DNA from: Manis javanica
Lineage: Eukaryota > Chordata > Mammalia > Pholidota > Manidae
NCBI RefSeq assembly: GCF_040802235.1
Contig: NC_133174.1
Coordinates: forward strand, 139,181,213-139,245,212
Reading direction: 5' to 3'
Length of the DNA: 64,000 nucleotides
A model generated the notes under the pieces. It searched no databases. It was not told where the DNA came from and saw nothing but the letters and a program-made list of their open reading frames with translations. The position numbers were made by a program, and so were the translations under genes. Shown in pieces: positions 8,580 to 21,198 of this stretch. The stretch's first letter is position 1, and the number at the start of each line of letters is the position of its first letter.

Positions 8580-10705
8580 GCTTTGTGAGATCAGGAAGGG
8601 CCAGGCCAGGCTAGCATTGCTGCCGCAGATGATGCTACTGCCATGGCCCGTGCAAGTTCTAGTGGAATGTGCCCTGGCTTCTGCCCTGAGTGACATCTAT
8701 GCACCCTGTCCCGTCTGGGTTGTCAAAGGCCAGTCAGTGAACGAAGCAGTGGATGACAAGGCTGGGGCAATTTATCTTCTTTTATTTTTTCTATTTTCAG
8801 ATTTTACTTATTTTAGAAAGTTTCTTATCAGAATCGAATTGTAGATTGACATTGCGCTCACATTTACTGCTCTTTATCTGGTTGATTGGAAATAGTTTTG
8901 CTATTTTGTAAAACAAGATGGAAAACCTAATATATTCTGTGTAGCTTGTAAATTCCTGTGACATTAGAATAAAAATGTCCTAGGAAATGGGAACAAATTT
9001 AGCAGTGAAATACGGAAAATAACTTAAATGGTTGATTTTTGTATTCTCTTATAATTTTTAGTCTATAGTTGTACGAAAAAAGATATGTATCTAGATTTTC
9101 TTAGCTTCTTCAAGGATGTAGAAGAAATTAAATAGTAATATATGATATTCGTGCTCCCTGGCTCATTTCCTCTCCCAAACTCCCCTAGCCTCTGCTCACT
9201 GGAAGGCCCTGTGTTAGCGGTGGGCCACTGGGTAAGCAGGACACCCCCACTCCACGCACCCACCTAAGAGCCATAGTCTAGGAGCTGCTGCCCTATAAGG
9301 AAGGTGGGAGGTGTGCCCCAGGACCACAGAACCTTTAGTAAAGGAAGGGATGAGCAGGCGTGGCTGCAGGGGAGGGCGTGCAGTCCCCATGCTCCGAGCT
9401 GGGCCGTCTGCAGCTTCAGGCGCTACCATTCCTCCTGCGGGATCCAGTGCAGTGAGGCTGGGTGGGGGCAGAGCCAGCATGGCGGATGGCGGGCTTAGGG
9501 GTGAGAGGCAAGGCTAAAATGCAACGTTGCTCTGATTAGTCCCTTTCGGGTCTTGGGCAAACCTGGTGAGGTCTCCTTGGGGATGGCAAGGTGGTGCCCT
9601 GGGCTCTCGCCCCGGTGACATTGAAGGCAGTGCCCACCACCCTAGGTGTGGCATAGCCATCATCTGCAAGCATTTGCAGAGGCATAAGGGTCCCGCCCCT
9701 TGAAGTGATGCCCAGAAGTCACTGGTGGGCCGTCTTCTCCCTGGCCTGGGAGGGCGAGTACTGAGTCCCTGGAAACGACACTGTTATCGGTGGCGCTGTG
9801 TTCCCTTTAACTCATCGTAAGCAAGGGTAGAGGTCCATGGGGACGAAATGAATCAAATTCGGTGATTTGAAGGAAGAGAAGCTGCCCAAGAGGGAAGATG
9901 TGGGAGTCGGACTTCCTTTCTAGGAGCCTGCAGGTTGTTGCTCCAGCTGGGGAAGCGACCCGGCCCCGCAAAGTGAGTGAAATATCTTCTGGGAGGAAGG
10001 TGGGCAGAGCTGCAATTTGGGGTGAGTGCATGTTCAGTGGCCAGTTGAGCTGCAGCTTCCCCAAGGTGTCATGGGAAGAAATCCTTTCCCGAGGAGCAGG
10101 TGTTAGAGGCTGGGGTCCCAAGAAGACAAGAAAGCACCACCCCTCGGTAAAGAGCCCATCTGTGCCAGGGACCGTGTGTTCAGCTGGGGCACAAGTGTGT
10201 GGGCCCACAGCAGTGACTGTCAGGTTAAGAGTGTGACCTTGCGTGGAAAGCAGGGCCTGCTGAGCTATTGGAGGTTATTGCCCTGGGAAGTGCAATAGGG
10301 GCCCTGGAGGGAAGTGGGTGTCCCCCCTGCTGAGAAGAAGACAATGATTTGAATCTTAGCTGTGAGCCTGGACTTGAAGGACCTGCCACAGAAGGTGGGT
10401 GGGTGTGTCCTAACAAACGGGCACTGCTGCGTGTGCGGGGCGTCTACTGTGCAGTGGTGAATAGCATGGACGTCACGTGCTTGTGCACATCCATCTGGAC
10501 TCTCCCCTGGCCTCACAGGGACAGTGCACTGGCAGTCCGCTCGTACTTAGAAAGGGCCAGGTGACAACTCCTGGCCTCTCCAGTTTGAGCAGAAGCGTTG
10601 TCACAGCCCTTACTACAAGAAGCACCCCACGGGCCATGCATTAATTCTCGGGCCATGAGGGCACGGAACACAGGGCCCACTGGTTCCCGCACGCCCGGGG
10701 CTGCA
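8580..10705 (+). repeat. 3' UTR and flank of MAGE copy 2, duplicate of 993-3105
   Basis: Collinear partner of the copy 1 flank. It holds the AT-rich 3' UTR (8750-9150), then GC-rich DNA, and a segment at 9995-10354 nearly identical to 2401-2760. The right end loses homology near 10705, just before LINE-1 sequence. The conserved 133-residue antisense frame seen in both copies at this place is explained by the near-identity and has no known domain. Confidence 0.85.
8968..8973 (+). promoter_or_regulatory. Polyadenylation signal AATAAA, MAGE copy 2
   Basis: A canonical signal about 390 bases after the stop codon, conserved with copy 1 (1371-1376). It is the most likely 3' end of the mRNA, but no transcript data are available here. 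Confidence 0.55.
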
Positions 10706-10719
10706 GTCTGGAGGGAAGA

Positions 10720-12020
10720 CTTGCACCACATGCACCCACTTATACTTAGGGAACATTACTCAACCCTCCATTCAGTGAAGAAATTTATTGAGATGATGTA
10801 CTGTCCATCCGTGACTGCTAAAGAAACCCGTATCATCTAATGGTGAACCAAGACCCTCTTTGGTGAATATGAACAGGCAACCAGGAATCACCAGACAGTT
10901 GAAGAAAACCATGGTAATGAAAGAAAGACGCAAGATGCGCAAATTGAACAACTTCCTCCCAAGAGAAAGAATTTTTTTAAAAAGATTTAAAACGGATTCC
11001 TTTAATAAGTTCAGAGAAAGTCAACAGGACATTAAAACAATTAAAGAAGAACTCTCTGCTGTTAAAATGTATCAATCTGATCTTTGTTGTTAAAACTTAA
11101 AACTCAAAATAAAAGAAAATTGAGGGGAAAAAAGGATTGCTAAAGATTAAATTAGTGATTTGGAAGACGTAGCCACGATACTCTCCCAGAAATCCTATGA
11201 TAAAGCTTCAGGTCAAGATGTTTTTGGTGAAGTCATCAAATATTTAAAGAGGAAGTACTACACAACCTCTTCCTGCAAAGAAAGAATGCATCAACCCATG
11301 TGATTAGGCCAACATAATCTCCACATCAAAACCTGATAAAAATAAGAAGAAAAAGAATTACAGATGATTTTTACTCATAAATGTGATGTAAAAATCCTAA
11401 GTAAAAGATTAGCAAACTGAATAAAGAAATACATTTTTTAAAAGATCATGATAAAGTTGGGTCTATTTCAGAAATGCCAGGGTGCTTGAAGTTTTTAAAA
11501 TTAATGTAATTCATCACATTAGCAAAATAAAGGAGGAAAAATCACACAACACACAATGGGAAAAAGTGTCCCATTAATAAAATGAAACCTTAAAAACCAG
11601 GAATGGAACCTTCTTAATCTGAAGAATAGCTAGAAACATATCTACAGTAAATATCATACTTAATATAATCTTACTACTTTTTCCTCTAAGACCAGGACTG
11701 AGCCAGTTATCTAAAAAAAGATAACTTTTTAATAAAAAGCTAGTGACAGCATAGTTCAGACAACTATCTCAACTATTAGTCACATTGTGCTAGAGTTCCT
11801 AGCCAATAAAAAGAAGGAAAAAAGGAGTATAATTGGAAAAGAAATAAAATAATCATTTTCAAACAGTGTGTGTATATAGAAAATCCAAAATGATCTATAA
11901 CTTATTAGAATTAATAAATTTAGCATGATTTCTGTTTTTCTATATATCAGCCATGAACAATTGGAAAATAAAATTTTTAAATACTATTTACAATGGAATA
12001 AAAACAATAGTAGATTGTAA
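10720..12020 (+). mobile_element. Old LINE-1 fragment (sense), broken ORF1/ORF2
   Basis: From about 10860 the sequence is A-rich and Lys/Arg/Glu-rich in translation (10860-11093, ORF1-like). Then come RT-region blocks: 'gggtctatttcagaaatgcc' at 11459, and 'gagttcctagccaataaaaa' at about 11794, equivalent to the LINE-1 'ctagccagagcaat' region. Many stops and indels. The part from 10720 to 10860 is less certain. Confidence 0.65.
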
Positions 12021-12029
12021 TCAACCTAC

Positions 12030-15000
12030 CAATAGTTGTCCTCACTGAGCTCTGGAACGAAAGCTGTACTGGCCTTGCCCAACGAACTGAAAAGTAAGGC
12101 TTGAGCAGGTAAAACATTGTCTACGTAACTTAACTTTGTCCCAGAGTAAAGTACAAACACATTTACAGGAACGCAGAAACAATGCAACGCACAGCAATTT
12201 ACAACACAGTGTTTGGCATCCAACGAAAAATTACCAGGCATGCAAAGAAATAGGAAAATATGGTCCATAATGAGGGGGAAAAAAATCAATCCACAGAAAA
12301 AGAACCATTAATAACAGATAGAATTAGTAGACAGAGAGGATAAAACAGCAGCTATAAATACATGTCATACATACAAGAAGGTAGAGGAAAACAGGAACAT
12401 GATGAGGAAAGAATTGGAGATAGAAAAAAGACCCAAATAGAACTTCTAGAGAAAAATGTCCTGAGGTGAAAAATCCCTGGATTGAATTAACAACGGATTA
12501 GATATTGCAGAAAAAACTGCCAAAACGATACAAAAGTAAACACAGAAAGAATACTTTAAAATGAATAGAGTATCAGTGAGCCATTGGACAGCATCAAGGG
12601 TCTTCACATATGTGTAACTGGAGACTGTGAAGTGACTGGGTTATTTGAAGAAATAATGGCCAAAATTTACAAATTTGATAAAAACTCTAAACTCATAAAT
12701 CCAAACCCAATACTACTAAACTACTAACATGCAACAGAACTGCAGCCAGAAACAGCAGCGTACACATTTTCCTCAAGGGCACATGGAACACTCCCAGGAT
12801 AGACAATATGTTAGGCCACCAAAGAAGTCTCAATACATTTTTAAAAAATTGGAATCATACAAAGTATCGTCTCTGATGACAATGGAATGAAAAGAGAAAT
12901 CAATAACAGGAGGAAAACAGGGAAATTTACAAATATGTGGAAATGATCACACAAAGAATCAACAGCTAAGAGAAGAAATCACAAGAGAAATCAGAACATA
13001 CTTTGAGACAAAGTAAAATGAAAGTGCAACACAGCAAAACTTATGGGACGTGTGAAAGCAGTGACCAGAGGAAAATTTATGGTTGTAAATGCCTACATTA
13101 AAAAAGAAGAGAGAATCTAAGTCAATAACCAAACTTTATATCTTAAGGAATTAGTAAAAGAAGAGAAAGCTAAATACAAAGGTAGCAGAAAGAAGGAAAT
13201 AATAAACATTATAGTGTAGATAAGCTAAATAGAAAATAGGGAAAAAAGGAAATAGTGAAGCCAAAAGACAAAATTGACACTTAACTAGGTTGATTAAGAA
13301 AAAAAAGGGAAGATTCAAATTGCTAAATTCGGAAATAAGTGTGGGGATGTTACTAAAGATCCTTCAGAAATAAAAAGGATTGTAAGAGAATACTTTGAAT
13401 AATTGTATGCCAACAAGTTAAATAATCTAGATGAAATAGGCAAATTCCAAGAAAAACACAAAGAACCAAAACTGACTCAAGATGAAATAGAAAATTTGCA
13501 CAGACCTATATCAAGTGTAGAGATTAACCAGTAATGAAAAACATCTCCAAAAGAAAAACCCAGGACCAGAGGGCTTTACTAGTGTATTGTACCAAATAGT
13601 TAAAAGAATAATTAATGTCTTTTTCAAACTCTTCCAAAAAAATAGAAGAGGTGGTAACATTTCCTAACTCATTCTATAAAGCCCGCACTACCCTGATACC
13701 AAAGCCATATAAAGACATCACAAGAAAAGTATAGGCTAGCATTGCTTGTGAATATAAATACAAAAACCTTCAACAAAATATTAGAAAATCAAATCCAGCT
13801 GAATATTAAAAGGATTATACATCATTACCAAGTAGGATATAACCCAGCAGTATAAGGGTGGTTCAACAAATGGAACCAATCAATGTACTACATCATGTAT
13901 TATAAAGGACAAAAACTTTTGATCATCTCAATTGGTGCAGAAAAAAGGACTTGACAAAATCCAACAGCTTCCTTGAAAAAATATTCAACAAACTAGGAAT
14001 AGTAAAGAAATGCCTCAAAGGGCATTTCTGAAAAGTCCACAGCTAATGTCATACTCAATGGTGAAAGACTGAAAACTTTCCTCTAAGATAAGAAACAAGA
14101 CAATGATGCCTTCTTTCAACCTATGGTTTAACATTTGGAAGGTCTAGCCAGGGTAATTAGTCAATAAAAGGCATCCAAACTGGAAATGAAGAGAAAACTT
14201 CTATATATAGAAAATCTCAAAGAATCCAATTCAACAAAGTTGGAGAATACAAGATCAACCCATTGCATTTTTATACACTAGCAATAATACAAAAAGGATT
14301 TTAGGAGAGCAGTTCCATTTACAAGAGCATCAAAAAGAATTTTAAGAAAAAGAATTTATTAAAATTCTTTAATTATTTAACCAAGGAGGTATAAAAATCT
14401 TACACTGAAAACCACAAAGCATTGCTGAAATAAATTAAAGAAGATCAAAGTAAATGAAAAGACATGCCATGTTTGTGGACTGGAAGATTTAATATTGTTG
14501 ACATAGCAATACTATCCAAGGCAATCTAAGGATTCAGTTTAATCCCTATCAAAATCCCAATGGACTTTTTTTGCAGATACGGAAAAGGTGATCCTAAAGT
14601 TCACATGGAATTGCATGGGACCCTGAAGGACCAGAAAAATATTTTAAAAGAATAACAAATTTTGAGGACTTGTTTATTTCAAAACTTACTACAGGGCTAC
14701 AGTAATCAAAACAGTGTAGTATACTGGCATAAGGACAGACATAAAGATCACTAGAATTGAACTGAAGGTCCAGAAATAATCTTGTATATCTATGGCCAAT
14801 TGATTTTCAACAAGAGTGTCAAATCAAGATCATGTAATAGAATAGTCCCTACAGCAAATGGTACTGAGACAATTGGATATCCAGCTGCAAAAGAATGAAG
14901 TTGAAACCCTTCCCACCATAAAAACAATTCAAAATGGATCAGTGATCTAAATATAAGAGCAAAAACCATAAAACTCCTGGAAGAAAACATAGGGGTAAAT

Positions 15001-16080
15001 CTTCACGACAACGACTTTGGCAATGGATTCTGAGACATGACACCAAAAGCATGAACAACAAAAGAAAAATAAAATAGGTAAATTGGACTTCATCAAAATT
15101 AAAAACTTGTGCTTCAAAGAACACCATCAAGAAAGTGAAAAGACAACCCCCAAAAATGGGAGAAAATGTTTGCAAGAGTCTATTATCCAAATATATAACG
15201 TATACTTATATATCAAGAACAAACGACCCAGTTTCAAATTGGGCAGAGGACTTGAATAGATATTTCTCCAAAGATGATATCCAAATGGCCAACAGGCCCA
15301 TGAAAGGATGCTGAATATTATTAGTCATTAGAGACATGTATGTCAAAACCACAATGAGATAAAACTTCATGCCTTCTAGAACAGCTATAATCAGTGTGTC
15401 AGATAGTAACAAAGATCTAGAGAAATGGAAACTCCCATATATTGCTTATGGGAATGTACAATGATTCAGTTAAAAGGAGTAACATTTTAGGAGTTCCTCA
15501 ATAAATTAAACTTAGAATTACCAGGTGACCCAGCAATTCCATTCCTATGCATATATGCAAAATAATTGAAAACAAGTACAAAAACAAATCTGCAGACATG
15601 AGTGTTCATAGCAGCACTATTCACAATAGCCAAAAGGTGGAAACAACTCAAATGCCCATCAATGAATGAACGGATAAACAAAATGTGGAATATACATACA
15701 ATAGAATACTATTCTATAAAGAGGAATGAAGTACCAATACATGCTATAATGTGGATGAACCTCTAAAACATTAGGCTAAGTGAAAGAAGCCAGAAACATA
15801 AGAGCAAATACTGTACAATTCTATTTATATGAAATATGCAGAATAAGTATCCTCATTAAAAAGAGAAAGAAGAGTGGTTGTCAGGAGCTGGAGGAAGGAT
15901 GAGTAGGGAGTGACTGCTTCATGGGTAGGGTGCTTCCTTTTAGAATGATGAAAATAGTTTAAACTAGATATAAGTGATGCTTTAACAGTATTGTGAATAC
16001 ACTAAATGTTATATAAGTGTACCCTTTAAAATGGTTAAGTTTATGTTCTGTGAAATTTATCTCAATAAAATCAGAAATTA
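12030..16080 (+). mobile_element. Old LINE-1 (sense), nearly complete 3' part
   Basis: A new LINE-1 starts around 12030-12230 with a 5' block 'aaaaattaccaggcatgcaa' (12226). ORF1-like sequence follows at 12300-12550, then a jump into ORF2 endonuclease-region blocks at 12740 ('cacatggaacactcccagga', 'taggccaccaaag'). RT and 3' ORF2 blocks continue to 15720, and the end is 'aatggttaag...ctcaataaaatc' near 16070. All reading frames are shattered by stops. An ancient L1M-type copy by style. Confidence 0.8.
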
Positions 16081-16084
16081 ATTT

Positions 16085-16400
16085 GGATCAATGAAATAGA
16101 AATTAGTAAGTCATGAATAAGAATGTTAATCATAATTAAATTAATAAATAAAATTCCTGAATAAAAATTATCTCAAATTTGGTTAGCTTATATACATTTT
16201 TATTTATACATAGTGTGTATGTTATGCGTTGTTTCTTAGAGACACAGCTAAACCAAAATAAGAGGATAAGTTGAAAAAAAAGTTTTAAAAAATACAAGCA
16301 CACACGACAGCACATAGACAGCGAGTAATTGCTAATCAATCCAAGTCACAAGTGACAATAGAATTTTTAAAGGTACTAGTCTGGATAAAGAGATACCTTC
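16085..16400. other. AT-rich spacer between LINE-1 copies
   Basis: Very AT-rich sequence without recognisable repeat hallmarks or coding potential. It may be flanking DNA of the two adjoining LINE-1 fragments. Confidence 0.35.
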
Positions 16401-16404
16401 TTTC

Positions 16405-16960
16405 AGCACAATTGTTTGGTAATGTTCTGAGGCACAACTATTGGGAAGGAATACAAAGCAGCCCTTATTTACAGATGACATGACTGTCTACCTACAAAAT
16501 ACACTAGAATAAACTGAGAAGCTATTAGGCCAAAAAAAGACTTTAATAATGATGATCAAAATAAAGGTAAAATACAAATCTCAAATGATTTTTCTATGTG
16601 ACAGCGACAAATTAAAAATGTAATGGAAAAAATCTCATTCATGGAAAGAATAAAAACCATCCATTACCAGAGAATAAACCTGACAAGAAATGCCCAAGAT
16701 TTATATCAATAAAATAATTAAAATTTTCAACAGAACCAAAAGGAAATATCTACATAGAGAGACATTCTTCATTCCCATATGGCAAGACTCAATATTGTAA
16801 AACGTCAGTTCTCTTCACACTGACCTATAAATTCAATTCACTCCCAATAATTACCTCAACTATATTATTTATAGAACTGATCACATGGTTCATTTGTACA
16901 GTTCATTTCCTCTGAAAATTCTGAAAATAAAAAAGAAAGTACTTGCTGAAAATCTGTATA
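16405..16960 (+). mobile_element. LINE-1 ORF2 RT-region fragment (sense)
   Basis: Contains 'acagatgacatgactgtcta' (16475), the DNA form of the LINE-1 [YF]ADD region, followed by blocks for the downstream RT and connection domain such as 'ggaaaaaatctcattcatgg' and 'ataaacctgacaagaaatgc'. Highly diverged, no open frame. Confidence 0.65.
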
Positions 16961-16997
16961 AAAATTACGGTTGATATTGGGATGGATATAAGCTATT

Positions 16998-17030
16998 ATA
17001 AACAACAATAACAATAACAATAACTACCAC
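16998..17030. repeat. Short (AACAAT)n / A-rich simple repeat
   Basis: The unit 'aacaat' repeats several times with little change. A small simple repeat, possibly an old A-rich tail at a LINE junction. Confidence 0.6.
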
Positions 17031-17061
17031 TTAAATATCACTTAGTATGTTCAAGGCACCG

Positions 17062-20000
17062 TCTTTATTTATGTATAGTTGATATACAATATTATATTGG
17101 TTTCAAGTATACAACACAGTGATTCAATAGTTATAGACACTATTAAACCCTCACCCCAACTATTTTACTTACTACCTATCAACACAGAATGGTGTCACAG
17201 AACTATTGACTATATTCTCTATGCTGTACTTTCATCTTAGTGACTAACTTATATTATGATTGAGATTTTGTGCCTCTTTATTCCCTTCACCTATCCACCC
17301 AAAACCCTCCCCGATGGGAACCACCAGTCACTTCTCAGTGTCTATGAGTCTATGGCTGTTTTGTTCATTTTGTTCTGTTTTTAGATTCCACATATAAGTG
17401 AAATCATATGGTATATGTATTTCTCCATCTCACTTAGTATAATAGCCTCTAAATCCATTCATGTTGTCACAAATAGCAGTATTCCTTTCCTTTTTGCTGA
17501 ATAATATTCCATTGTGTATACATACCACATCTTCTTTATCCATTCATCTACCGATGGACACATATCTTAGCTATTGTAAATAATGCAGCAATAAACACAG
17601 GGGTGCACATCTCATTTTGATTCAGAGATTTTGTTTTCTTTGGGTAAATTCCTGGAGGTGGAATTACATGGTTGTATGGTATTTCTATTTTTAGTTTCTT
17701 GAGGAACCTCCATAGTGCTTTCCATAGTGGCTGCACCAATTTCCATTCCCAACAACAGTGTCTTACACAAAGTCCCCTTTCTCTACACCCACACCAACAC
17801 TTGTTATTCCTTGTCTTTTGGATAGTGACCATTTTGACTAGTGTAAGGTGCTATCGCATTGTGGTTCTAATTTGCATTTCTCTGATAATTAGCAATGTGG
17901 GCATCTTTTCATGTTCCTGTTGGCCATCTGAATTTCTTCTTTAGCGAAGTGTCTGCTCATATCCTCCACCTATTTTTTAATTGGGTGATTTGCTGTTTGG
18001 GTGTCAAGGCATGTGAGTTCTTTATGTATTTTGGATATTAACTTCTTGCTGGATATATAATTTATGAATATATTCTCCCATACTGTAGGATGCCTTTTAG
18101 GTCTACAGATCACGCCCTTTCCTGTACAGAAGCTTTTTAGTTTGATGTAGTCCTATTTGTTCATTTTTGAGTTGCTTCCCTTACCCGGGGATACATGTTC
18201 AAGAAAAAATTGCTCATATTTATATTCAAGAAATTTTTGCCTGTTTTCTTCTAAGAGGTTTATGATTTCATGACTTACATTCAGGCCTCTGGTGCATTTT
18301 GAGTTTACTTTTGCATATGGAGGTAGACAGTAATCCAGTTTCATTCTCTTGCATGTAACTGTCCAGTTTTGCAGACACCAGTTGTTGAAGAGACTCTTGT
18401 TGCTTCATTGTATGTCCATGGCTCCCTTATCATATATTAATTGACCATATATGCTTGGGTTTCTATCTGGGCTCTCTAGTCTGTTCCATTGGTCTATGGG
18501 TCTGTTCTTGTGCCAGTACCAAATCGTCTTGATTACTGTAGCTTTGTAGTAGAGCTTGAAGTTGGGGAGCATTATGCCCCAGCTTTATTCTTCCTTCTCA
18601 GAATTGCTTTGGCTACTTGAGGCCTTTTGTGGTTCCATATGAATTTTAGGACGATTTTCTCTAGTTCGTTGAAGAATGCTTTTGGTATTTTGATAGGGAT
18701 TGCATTGAATCTGCAGATTGCTTTAGGCAGGATGGCCATTTTGACAATATTAATTCTTCCTATCCATGGTGAGTTTTCATTTATTGGTATCTTCTTTAAT
18801 TTCTCTCATGAGTGTCTTGTAGTTTTCAGAGTATAGGTCTTTCACTTCCTTGGTTAGGTTTATTCTTAGGTATTTTATTCTTTTTGATGCAACTGTGAAT
18901 GGAATTGTTTTCCTGATTTCTCTCTCTGCTAGTTCATTGTTAGTATATAGGAAATCAGCAGATTTCTGTGTATTAATTTTGTATCCTGCAACTTTGCTGA
19001 ATTCTGATATTAGTTCTAGTAGGTTGGAGTGGATTCTTTAGGGTTTTTTATTTACAAAGCATGCCATCTGCAAACAGTAACAGTTTAACTTCTTCCTTAT
19101 CAATCCAGATGCCATTTATTTCTTCGTGTTGTCCAACTGCCATTGCTAGGGCATCAAGTGCTATGCTGAATGAAAGTGGGGAGAGTGGGCATCCTTGCAT
19201 TGTTCCCAATCTTAAAAGAAAAGCTTCAGCTTCTCACTGTCCAGTATGATGTTGGCTGTGGGTTTGTCATATGTGCCCTTTATTATGTTGAGGAACTTGC
19301 CCTCTATACCCATTTTGTAGAGTTTTTACCATGAATGTATGTTGAATTTTGTCAAATGCTTTTTCAGCATCTATGGGGATGATCCTTTGATTTTTGTCCT
19401 TCTTTTCGTTGATGTGCATGATGTTGATGGATTTTTTAATATTGCACCATCCTTGCATCCCTGGAATAAATCCCACTTGGTTATAATGGATATTCATTTT
19501 GATGTATTTTTGAATTTGATTTGCTAATAAGTTCTTGAATATTTTTACATCTATTTTCCTTAGGGATATTGGTCTGTAATTTTTGTGTGTGTGTGGTGTC
19601 TTTACCTGGTTTGGGTATTAGAGTGATGCTGCCATCATAGAATGAGACTGGAAGTATTCCCTCCTTTTCTACTTTTTGGAAAACTTTAAGGAGGAAGGGT
19701 GTTAGGTCTTCACGAAATGTTTGATAAAATTTAGTGGTGAAGCCATGTGGACCTGTAGTTTTGTTCTTAGGTAGTTTTTTTTATTACCAATTCAATTTCA
19801 TTTCTGGTAATTGGTCTGCTCAGAGTTTACATTTCTTCCTGGGTCAGTCTTGGAAAGTCGTATTTTTCTAGAAAATTGTCCATTTCTTCTAGTTATCCAG
19901 TCTGTTAACATATAATTTTTCACAGTATTCTCTAATAATTCTTTGGGTGTCTGTGGTGTCAATAGTGATTTTCCCCTTCTCATTTCTGATTCTGTTCAAG

Positions 20001-20160
20001 TGTATAGACTCTCCTTTTTCCTTGATAAGTCTGGCTTGGGGTTTATCTATTTTGTTTATTTTCCCAAAACGCAGCTCCTGCTTTCATTGATTCTTTCTAT
20101 TGTTTTATTCTTCTCGACTTTATTTCTTTCTACTCTGATCTTGGTCGTCCTGTCACTGTT
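17062..20160 (-). mobile_element. LINE-1 (antisense), 3' half including RT
   Basis: Reads antisense from the LINE-1 3' end (tatagttgatatac at 17076) through ORF2. Minus-strand frames show the Cys-rich tail (NNKCWCGCRERG, 17548-17832) followed by [22 protein letters not shown]-region protein [14 protein letters not shown] lies at 19267-19497, and sequence further 5' in ORF2 continues to about 20160. Frames are interrupted but long enough to suggest a mid-age element. Truncated at its 5' side. Its first 1.8 kb pairs as an inverted repeat with 21199-23020. Confidence 0.88.
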
Positions 20161-21198
20161 CCAGGGATTCCTGTCCCCGGACTGGGAAAGAACAAGGCCA
20201 GAGCTGTGTGGCAGCCCCCTTGAGATCCGGCCCCATGCAATGTCTTCATCTCTCCCAGGCTTGCCCCACCCAGTGAGGACTCCAGGTGGAGGGATTCTCA
20301 GGAATTACTGAGATTGATATGTCAACTAGGAATTTGTTTTTGCAAGACAGTGGACACACCTAGTGAAGTAGTATAAATTATTTTTTAATGGAAAAGTATG
20401 AGGCAAGTTTAAGATCAGGTTAGGGCCTGGGAGGTCCAGCTGTTCGCCCTCTCACAGTGTGACCCGGACTCTCTTCCAATCCTCCAGTGTACTGTGTGCC
20501 TTTGGGGTGGCCCCATTCACAGGCACAAACTCTCTTGCTGCATCTGGGACCTTGAGCAGCTACAGGCCGACACCCACTCACTGTCCATTCTAGCAGGAAT
20601 GGTTTCTCGTTCTCTGGAGATCCATGAAAAGCCACAGGTTTAAATGCCTTTAGCCTGGCTTGTTCACATTCTCATCGCTGAACCCATCACAGCACCCAGA
20701 GGATAGGATGTGTGGCTGGCTAGACTGGGATCATAGCCCATCTTGGAGATGGTTGGAACATGGGGTCTGCCTCTGGAACTGCTTGCACTGAAGCAGGTGA
20801 GACATAGTTCCAGGAAAGCTGAGGTGCTGGACATGGCATGAGAACAGATGCCAGGTGGGAAAAGCAGCAGATTCCATATCACTCATGGCCCCATGCAGCT
20901 GTGGTGAACCTGAAACCCAAGGGAGGAGGGGGCAAACGGAAGGCCGGGGCGACAGTCACCCAGGCGGTGCTCCTGGTGTCCTCCCACAGAGGCATGAAGT
21001 ACTCCACTTACCAAAAGGGCAGTGTTGCTGCTGGTGGTAAATGCAAGGCTCCTGCCTCAGGTGTCAGGTCTCGGTATCTCAAGATGGGCCCAGAACAGCC
21101 CCTGTGCCCTCCAAAGGCATACAGACATCATTTATGTCCCTGGGAGGTGGGAGCCCTGACCACATTCTTCACTCATCCCCAAAGAAGAAGTGAGGTGA
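20161..21198. other. Non-LINE spacer between inverted LINE-1 copies, unknown origin
   Basis: About 1 kb of GC-richer DNA that matches no LINE-1 part I know. It contains a plus-strand open frame (20838-21209, 123 residues) rich in Lys, Gly and Ser (KPKGGGGKRKAGATVTQ), and smaller antisense frames. No domain is recognised and the frame runs into the next LINE-1. It could be a fragment of an unrecognised repeat, an old pseudogene or unique DNA. Confidence 0.4.
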
